A stretch of 64,000 bases of DNA. Origin: Asterella californica. Its lineage: Eukaryota > Streptophyta > Marchantiopsida > Marchantiales > Aytoniaceae. This document shows positions 57,181 through 64,000 of the stretch, in pieces; positions within the stretch are counted from its first letter, which is position 1; every line of letters starts with the position of its first letter. The notes beneath the pieces are model-generated. The model saw only the letters and a list, made by a program, of their open reading frames with translations, had not been told where the DNA came from and made no database searches. The stretch is from NCBI GenBank assembly GCA_036924285.1, contig JAYKYS010000002.1, forward strand, positions 48,437,501-48,501,500, written 5' to 3'. The position numbers and the translations under genes were made by a program.

Positions 57181-57852
57181 TTAATTTTCAAGCAGTGATC
57201 GTAATTTCGAGTTCCTCTTAATTGACTTTAGTAGAAAATCTTTAAAAAAAGCTTCTACCATATCATCGAACTGATCTCCAAAATTGATACCAAAGCGTGT
57301 GTTTAGCTGTATTTATCTTATCTGCGGTGGAGTACCGGAATACTGGCACCTGTCAGTTCTTTTAACCACCGTACTATTTTATTTATTTACTCGATTTACA
57401 ACCTGAAAGAATACACGGAGAAATGATCGTGGTCGGACTGTACCTCTGGGGTATCTTAATTTAACCGGACCCGAATCTTGGGTTAATGGGGTTACTAACC
57501 ATGATAGGCGAATGATCTTATTACCGGTATATTAGGGATTTCGTTCTGAGAAATTAAGAGTCAAACTCATATCCAGTCCTCTCTCAGATTAAGAGGGAAA
57601 GCGACGCAGTGATAGCAAACGGATGGAAGACCCCAAGCGGAAAAAGAGACCCAAAGGTTAAGGGTTGGGTTTAGGTTTAAACCCTAAACCCTAAGACTCA
57701 AGGGTCCTGTAGTACCGTAATACGAATTCAAATCATGGGGGATTCAAACAGAACACTCGCTTTTGTGATGATGCCATAATTACTTTATCGAGCCAGAATC
57801 TTTTCCAGATCCGTTTTGCGTTTAAAATCCTCTAACATCTAACGGACTCGAA
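57181..57852. other. Intergenic DNA with telomere-like motif
   Basis: No gene was seen. The only notable element is the telomere-like palindrome at 57,667-57,694. Confidence 0.5.
57667..57694. repeat. Head-to-head telomere-like repeat
   Basis: GGGTTTAGG followed by TTTAAACCCTAAACCCTAA gives about two TTTAGGG units facing two CCCTAAA units around a TTTAAA centre. It could be an interstitial telomeric relic or a chance telo-box cluster. Telo-boxes also occur in plant promoters. Confidence 0.6.
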
Positions 57853-58784
57853 AACACCGGAATACCCCGCGGGATATACGGCAGATACGTCTCGCATTTA
57901 TATTCCGGTGAAGTTACTTAACCGCGCAATCGAAAATAATTATTCTTAACTCTACTTCTAATGAGTCACAAGGACACGTCCAAATAGCTGGAATCGCGAG
58001 ATCGCGAAATCGCGTACATGTCCCGTCATAAGTAAAGAAAGTTGATTTGATCTTCTCTACTGAGCTTTGGATACCTTATTCTCTATTGGACGATTTGAAC
58101 TGACTCGTATTGAACATTTCTAGCGGGATATTTCATTTTTGGGGGGTTTTCCCTCGTCCACAGTCCAGCGAGTCGGTCAAGTGTCGGTCAAATCTGATCG
58201 GGTTGCCATGAACATCTCATAACTTTCACTTTTATTTATCTTTATATTCCTTTTTCTAGAGTATTTTATTTCCATATTCTCTATAGCCTCATGCTCATCA
58301 AACACTTTACCTTTTATAATTTTTTTCCTTAAAAGACTGATTTACCTAAAATAGTGTCTTTTCCTGCGGTACAAAAACTAATTCGAATATAGTTTTATAG
58401 TTTTCTATATAGTTATGAGGTTTTCATGGCAACCCGATCAGATTTGACCGACACTTGACCGACTCGCTGGACTGTGGACGAGGGAAAACCCCCCAAAAAT
58501 GAAATATCCCGCTAGATATGTTCAATACGAGTCAGTTCAAATCGTCCAATGAGAATAAGGTATCCAAAGGCTCAGTAGAGAAGAATCAAATCAACTTTCT
58601 TTACTTATGACGGGAACATGTACGCGATTTCGCGATCTTGCATTTCCAGCTATTTGGACGTGTCCTTGTGACTCATTAGAGGTAGAGTTAAGACTAATTA
58701 TTTTCGATTGCGCGGTTAAGTAACTTCACCGGAATATAAATGCGAGACGTATCTGCCGTATATCCCGCGGGGTATTCCGGTGTT
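57853..58784. mobile_element. Foldback element with 372-bp arms
   Basis: The left arm 57853-58224 and right arm 58411-58784 are near-perfect reverse complements, from AACACCGGAATACCCC at the outer tip to ATGAGGT/AACT at the inner end. They are separated by a 186-bp AT-rich loop. Differences are few, for example GGTTGCCATGAACATC versus GGTTGCCATGAAAACC. The arms contain a GC-rich CGCGAGATCGCGAAATCGCG tract. No coding frame or clear target duplication exists. A word from the loop (CCATATTCTCTATA-G-CCTCATG) recurs just outside the right tip at about 58,788. The likely class is a non-autonomous foldback or long-TIR DNA transposon. Confidence 0.85.
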
Positions 58785-60150
58785 GTCCCATATTCTCTAT
58801 ACACCTCATGTTCATTGCGTGAGAGCTTCAAGTCTCGTCGGCTGCTAAGCCACGTGGAGATGGAGGACAACGCTACGACTTGAGTCAGACCAATGAGATA
58901 ACGGTGCTGACGATTGCGGTGTCTTCCAAGAGGACAAGTTTGCTAAATTTATCGTAATGTAAATTGAGTATGGATTCCGAACGGAATCTTTCCCATTTGC
59001 TATATATTCCTTTGGGTGGTGGGAGATTCTTTCGGTAGAAAGAAGACAGATCTTTTCCTTCCATGAAAATGTATAGCGTCTGTACAATACTGCAACTTCT
59101 TTTTCTTGTTTTCTTCTTTTTCTTTCTTTGTGTACTTCTAACTATCTTTGTTGCAATGAAATCAAAATAATTTTAAGAAAAGAGTACTTCGAATGGACGC
59201 TTGTACAAATAACTACTTTATCGTTGTCTTTTATGCAACATCAGAACTAACGTTCCTGTAGATCATTTCACAATTCATTTGATGTCCCAAGATTACTACT
59301 TACTATAAACCACTATAATTCACGCAAGGACTGAGATGAGAATTACCATACTTGACTTCACTTTCTAATACTTAATGCCAAAAGCTTGGTTGCTTCTTTA
59401 GTTACTAAGCTAATACAATATTACAATAATAATGCGTAGATATAATATATATGTAGTAATATTATTGCAATTCTTTTCTCCCCAACACGAAAAGCAAAAA
59501 CGAGTCTTATCGTCTGTTTTAGTTGATGGGGATGTAAACTTGTTCGAATTGTAATTTGTGAGAAACTAAAGAAAATTTAAGTAAATAAAACACGTGAAAC
59601 CTCGCTTTAGAGTAGTTAAAAACAGTGTCCCCTCCAGTAAAGAAAAAAATTTTAAAAAAAATTTAATATAGATGTAATATATTATCTATTTTTTTATAGT
59701 AGAAAGGTTAGGTAATAAATTAAATTAAATTATCTTTCATACTGAAAACGATGAATAAACATGCTCCATCAACTTCGAGACACTTTATTACTAAAGTACT
59801 TGCTACTTTGTTTCCTGTATACAAGAAACATGAGACTGAAGAATTCTTCAGCAAAGATGACATTAGGGTCACTCAAACCACAACCTGTAAAACATATTAC
59901 GGGAGTTACGTCACTACCATAGTTGGTTTTACGAATTGCCTTACGAAATTGGGTCCTAAGGTTTGTGATGACTCTGCATTGCCGGTTTATGGTAACGGGG
60001 TTTTGTCTCCATTGGTAGATCTTGGCGTGAACAATAAACTAACATTAATGTAAATTAATTTACAACCAATACTGAATATGAAAGTCACGTAAAAACATAT
60101 AAACCTTGTACATACTACGTACCCTGAAACTTGTACATACAACTTCTGGT
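58785..60150. other. Intergenic DNA with one weak ORF
   Basis: A plus-strand ATG frame at 59,751-60,053 could encode 100 residues. It begins MNKHAPSTSRHFITKV and has a rather coding-like composition, but no domain or family is recognised. The rest is AT-rich. Confidence 0.35.
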
Positions 60151-60159
60151 ACGCAAAAT

Positions 60160-60409
60160 GTATAACCAGAGTATATAAAATACGTTACAACACTTACCGT
60201 AAATTATAGGTACAAGGTTTGAGTGGCTCTAATCCTCCACTCAAGAACCGGAAGTTCTGTTAGTTAGTTTGCTGAACGCAAACTAACATCGTAGCGTGAA
60301 ATGGCGAGGGACAAATGAATTAATGAGATACCTGCACTCTCAATGTACTTCGCTCGCTTCACTCGACCTCAGATAAAGTTTGCATTGGATTCGAAAAGGT
60401 ATCAGAGCG
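60160..60409 (+). mobile_element. Possible LTR end with initiator-Met primer-binding site
   Basis: GGTATCAGAGC at 60398-60408 matches 11 of the 12 bases of the classic plant primer-binding site complementary to initiator tRNA-Met. About 220 bp upstream is a TATA-like GTATATAAAAT (about 60,173). A perfect 10-bp hairpin lies at 60263-60287. No CA tip immediately precedes the site and no pol gene follows within the window. This may be a truncated copia-like retrotransposon. Confidence 0.35.
60263..60287. repeat. Perfect 10-bp hairpin
   Basis: GTTAGTTTGC and GCAAACTAAC flank TGAAC. A second small one, AGAAC-CGGAA-GTTCT, lies just upstream at about 60,245. Paired hairpins like these would suit a structured RNA leader. 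Confidence 0.75.
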
Positions 60410-61209
60410 GGGACTGTAGTTAATGTACTGTAGTCGCGCGTACAGTTGGCTGAGGTTCACATACACTAATCAGTTCTTGTTACCAATTACGCACGAGGGA
60501 ACCCGCGAAAATCAAGTAAATCATGCGCATATGACCATGAATTACCGCGTTAATACAAGAAGGGTTTCCAATCATAACCTAACATAACCACGCATCGTTT
60601 ATGCCAATCAGAGGGACGTGCCGGAGGGAATGCCGGGCCGTTAGAAGCGCCGTTATTTGCGAGAACTGTCCAGTCCCGAGTCCCGACGATCGATCACTGT
60701 AGAAGATCTCCTCCTAAGTAGGAGGATGCCGGGTAAGAATCCGGTCAAACATAAAACCCATTTGAAGCCTCTAAGGAGTCAGGACGATCTCCCTCCGTAG
60801 AGATGCGTGGATCTCGATATTGGCGTAAAGAGTGTGTGCCGCGCAGTTTCTGGGGACACCGACCTTACGCTCCTTATGATGGTGTTGCTTATCATTCGTC
60901 GCGTGCGACTTATGAATCTAATATGTCGCGGCCCTGCTCTCGGTCTACCACCTCCCCATCGGAGGCTCCGGGGGTCCCGGGGGGTAGTCGGTGAAGTTGA
61001 ACTGCGCGCATTCAGCCACTTCGCGCTCGCTCCAAGCGTTGCGCTATTTGCTCTCCACTGCTTCTACTGAATCCAGGTTTTGATATGCGTTAAGCATATA
61101 GCTATACGCCGTTTGTAAAACCCGGAAGGAAGGGGAAAACTTTTGTCTTGTAGTTGAACGGACGGATGAAGTTTTTCTGAAAACCAGAAAGAGAAGCAAA
61201 TAGGCATCC
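60410..61209. other. Unassigned, locally GC-rich DNA
   Basis: The stretch 60,600-61,040 is GC-rich compared with its flanks. It contains overlapping frames (for example 60,803-60,994) with no recognisable domain. It may be the internal region of the retrotransposon suggested just upstream. Confidence 0.35.
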
Positions 61210-61503
61210 CCAACGTACTTGTACAGTGAAAATCGTTTTTTCTTAGCAGAAAATATGTAAGTGTTATAAAAATATAATGTAATAAGCTATAATAAAAAAT
61301 CAAAATCATTTATATATATTATATGTTAGTCAGTCCTGGAGTAGCCAACGCATCTGGAAAAAACTCATAAGTCAAGAGCTGGCTGCTGCGCTCCTGAGGA
61401 TATAAGTCCGGGGCAAAGATTGTAATTCAACGCCGTTTACTGAAAATATTATTTAATGTACACCTCATGTACACTGAAGTGAAGTGTACATGAGGTGAAT
61501 AAG
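61210..61503 (+). repeat. Dispersed repeat R, copy 2
   Basis: This aligns to 31,205-31,515 in the same orientation. It ends in a perfect hairpin: CACCTCATGTACACT (61461-61475) pairs with 61483-61497 across a 7-nt loop. In copy 1 that hairpin is eroded. The element seems to start and stop near TGTACA words. Confidence 0.6.
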
Positions 61504-62260
61504 TATGCATCATAAGTTAACAAAGGCACGAAATAAAGAGAAGCAAATACCCAGAGGATTGATGGAGTCGTTGTGAAAACTAAAAATAAAATAAAATAAA
61601 TAAAGTTAGATATAAATAATATATAACTATACAATTTCACTGCCAACGTAAGTATTTATTGTTATGAGTTAGAATAGCTATACATAAATTATGAAAACTA
61701 GAAAAAGAAAAAAATATTTTATCTTGTATCGGATGGACTCTTTGTGAAAACAAGAATAAGAAAATAAGCGGATAGATCTAAGTAAATCATTAATGCATAG
61801 CCCCACAGTTCCAGTGCAAGCATAACTCCTTGTTGCTATGCATTTGCATAGCTAACCATCAATTGTGTTGAAAGTAGAAAAAAACAACAAGAAAAAATAT
61901 CGGTGGAAACTTTTTGTCGTCGAGCGAAGAAGATGAAGTGATATATTCGCCGAAGTGTATTTAACTCTTGATTGAAGATTCAGAGAAATTCCAAGAAACT
62001 ACCTCCGATGCATTCTGTGTTCTGTAAACGCCTCAAACCAATATGTTTACGTGATGTTGCTTACCAGACGTGCTTCCCATGCACGACTAACGTTATACCC
62101 GAACTGTATTCCCATTCACTGCACATTTCATTCGGTGGAGCTCGAGGTAGTGTAGAGTAAATAATACAAAAGTAGTGTAGATAAATATGATCTATCGGCA
62201 CCGCATCTGGTTCTATCGAGATAAGTTGCAGTGGATCAAAAACAACAAACTCATCAGCGC
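61504..62260. other. AT-rich intergenic DNA
   Basis: No supported gene. A short plus-strand frame at about 61,972-62,160 has no recognisable domain. Confidence 0.45.
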
Positions 62261-62261
62261 A

Positions 62262-62587
62262 TAGTCAAAGATTTATGTTTCGTTTTTAAGACAATGTAAC
62301 TTGTGTATATTATGCTCTGAAATTTGTATGTAGGTTCTTCATATTCTAGAAGTTTGATGAGAAAAATATTGGATTCATAACTTTATTGTATTTTTTTATT
62401 CGAGAAAATTATTTTCTCAGTAATTTTTTTATGATGGTGTAAAAATATTGATTAGTTTCATACTTTTTAAATACAAAATTTGATGTAAATTATTTATATG
62501 ATCTGAAATGCATATGCAGACTTGTGGTCTTTTGGAAGTTACGGTGGGAAGCGCTAGAAGATTTCAGAAGTTCTGCACTTTTTGAAG

Positions 62588-62619
<32 letters not shown>

Positions 62620-62946
62620 ACTAAGAATTTCTTCTTAGTGTAAAGTTTATGTTTCGTATTTTTATGCTCTTGAGTGTATATGTAGGTCTTCAAATTTTAG
62701 AAGTTTGCCAAGAAATTATTGGATTTTTATTGTATTCATAACTTGTAATTTTTTATTCAAAAGTAAGTTTTTCTTAGTAAATATTATATGAGTTGATGTA
62801 AAAATGTTGACTAGGTTCATACATTTTATATACTAACTTTGATGTGAATTATTTATATGGTCTGAAATGCATATGCAGATTTGTAGTCTTTCGAAAATTA
62901 TCTAGAGAAGCGTCAAAAGATTACAGAAGTTCTGCACTCTCTGAAG
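62262..62946 (+). repeat. Two-unit tandem repeat, 359-bp period
   Basis: CTGAAATGCATATGCAGA at 62503 recurs at 62862. Flanking blocks also recur: TTTATGTTTCGT, TGTANGTAGGT, TTAGAAGTTTG, ATTGGATT, TTTGATGTNAATTATTTATATG and ACAGAAGTTCTGCACT. The units are diverged. A TA dinucleotide run (62,589-62,617) sits at their junction. Confidence 0.75.
62589..62617. repeat. TA microsatellite
   Basis: An uninterrupted AT dinucleotide run separates the two 359-bp units. Confidence 0.9.
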
Positions 62947-63049
62947 GTAATGGATATTTTTGAAATAGTTTTGATTTAAATTTGATGATGATTTGATCAG
63001 TATAAAATAAGTGTCATAATTATTTTTAAGATGATTCAAAATCATATTC

Positions 63050-63320
63050 ATTGTCCTTAGTGGGATAAACTATATCTTTTTATCCTAGAAGGGACAATGA
63101 TTTGTTGACTGATGAAAAAAATTAGTAGAATAAAGTCATACTGATTTTATTCTAGATGGCTTTTTAATAATTTAATTAAATAAAATTATAATCATTGTAC
63201 TTCGTGGAGTAAAAAGATATACATCTTTTTATTCTAGAAGGGAAAGTGATTTGTTGAATGAAGACCAACGTAATAGAATAAAACCATGTATTTTATTCTA
63301 GATGGTTCTTTAATTATTCA
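63050..63320 (+). repeat. Two-unit tandem repeat, about 149-bp period, with hairpins
   Basis: TAGAAGGGACAATGATTTG near 63,086 recurs as TAGAAGGGAAAGTGATTTG near 63,235. Each unit contains a TAGAATAAA...TTTATTCTA hairpin (9-10 bp arms) and a smaller AAAGATATA/TATCTTTTT-type inverted repeat. A third, faint unit may start near 63,345. Confidence 0.65.
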
Positions 63321-63504
63321 AGTTCATATAATTATTATCATTTATACTCAATGGTTGATATATGCACATCTTGTTATTCTGGCACTAGAATTAGAATTAT
63401 GAAGAAATATAACTAGTTATTTATCTCATGATATTTCTGTATTACTGATTGAATTATTTTAATAATTGATTTAACATTATTTATTATTTATTACAGGTAT
63501 ATTT

Positions 63505-63660
63505 TTCTCTTCAAAAATATCTAAACGTCCAGCTATGGAAACTAAAACTCATGTCTCTAGCAGCAAGAAGAAAAGGATGACTGGAAACAAAGCTTGGAAA
63601 GACACATTTATCCTCGTTACAGTCACACACTTGATGAATTTGTATTTTGTGATTATAACC
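63505..63660 (+). other. Possible exon or transposon ORF fragment
   Basis: After an acceptor-like TTTATTACAG the frame reads FSSKISKRPAMETKTH, then VSSSKKKRMTGNKAWKDTFI. This is a basic segment resembling a bipartite nuclear localisation signal. No domain was identified and the frame is short. Confidence 0.2.
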
Positions 63661-64000
63661 TTTTGTGATTGTAAATTTATATTCACATTATTGAATGAAA
63701 AATGTAAAATATGATTACATGTAGAAAAGCACTTTAGTGAAGAAAAATTTACAAATGTGATATATAAAAACTGGAGTTAGGTTAAATAATAGATAGAATG
63801 TAAACATTGTCTAGTGTTTTATGAACAACGGGTAACAATGTATCAATAATGATAGCAAAACAAAGAGGAATATTTTAGCAAAAACAAAATTTCTTCCAAA
63901 AACGTTGAAGGTTATTTTGTTATAATCGAGTCTCATTATTTCTTCTTTGTAAAAATGAATTTATATACTGTGTGATAGTGATTACAACCGGGTAAATTCA

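Noticed and set aside
57667..57694. A true chromosome end or long interstitial telomere
   Set aside because: Only about four units are present, in head-to-head orientation, with ordinary sequence on both sides.
60803..61070. GC-rich overlapping plus-strand frames as a gene
   Set aside because: Short, in two overlapping frames, with no domain and no splice support.

Overview
The window looks like nuclear DNA of a land plant, most likely a liverwort related to Marchantia. This is inferred, not proven. The clues are a plant-specific DUF3527 gene with a GT-AG intron, a TTTAGGG-type telomeric motif, a decayed MULE transposase, and retrotransposon gag pseudogenes of a type I associate with bryophyte genomes. 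No bacterial gene order, rRNA, CRISPR array or confident tRNA is visible.

Layout. Positions 1-7,600 hold decayed transposon DNA: two copies of a short inverted-repeat element, a LINE-like zinc-finger fragment, and an unrecognised ORF region on the minus strand. Positions 7,600-10,100 hold possible exons of an unidentified minus-strand transcript, with CT microsatellites. Positions 10,592-15,045 hold the only confident protein-coding gene, a minus-strand DUF3527 protein in two coding exons. Its upstream side (15,046-18,300) is comparatively GC-rich and pyrimidine-rich, and probably includes the promoter and 5' UTR.

Positions 18,300-39,100 are mostly AT-rich, gene-poor DNA. They contain several hairpins, a 41-bp minisatellite, one dispersed repeat, and a richer block at 27,000-30,200 with unrecognised minus-strand ORFs. 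Positions 39,174-41,727 are a MULE transposase pseudogene ending in a CCHC zinc knuckle.

Positions 42,028-52,674 are a nest of transposons. An outer minus-strand gag element (A) has its left LTR split by a 7.3-kb GAAGAC-rich element (B) with a 5-bp AGTAG target duplication. B's coiled-coil pseudogene is in turn split by a 1.37-kb solo LTR (C). A second copy of that LTR lies at 53,888-55,332.

Positions 55,500-64,000 hold two more short inverted-repeat elements, a telomere-like palindrome, a 932-bp foldback element with 372-bp arms, a possible retrotransposon leader, a second copy of the dispersed repeat, and two tandem-repeat blocks.

The most striking signal is a family of five elements of about 350-370 bp (1-95 partial, 1,425-1,785, 30,389-30,761, 55,503-55,853 and 56,818-57,180). 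Their terminal inverted repeats carry up to three copies of a CTTGATCATACCCC motif spaced almost exactly 30 bp apart. The spacing survives where the motif itself has drifted, which suggests helically phased binding sites. I do not recognise this family.
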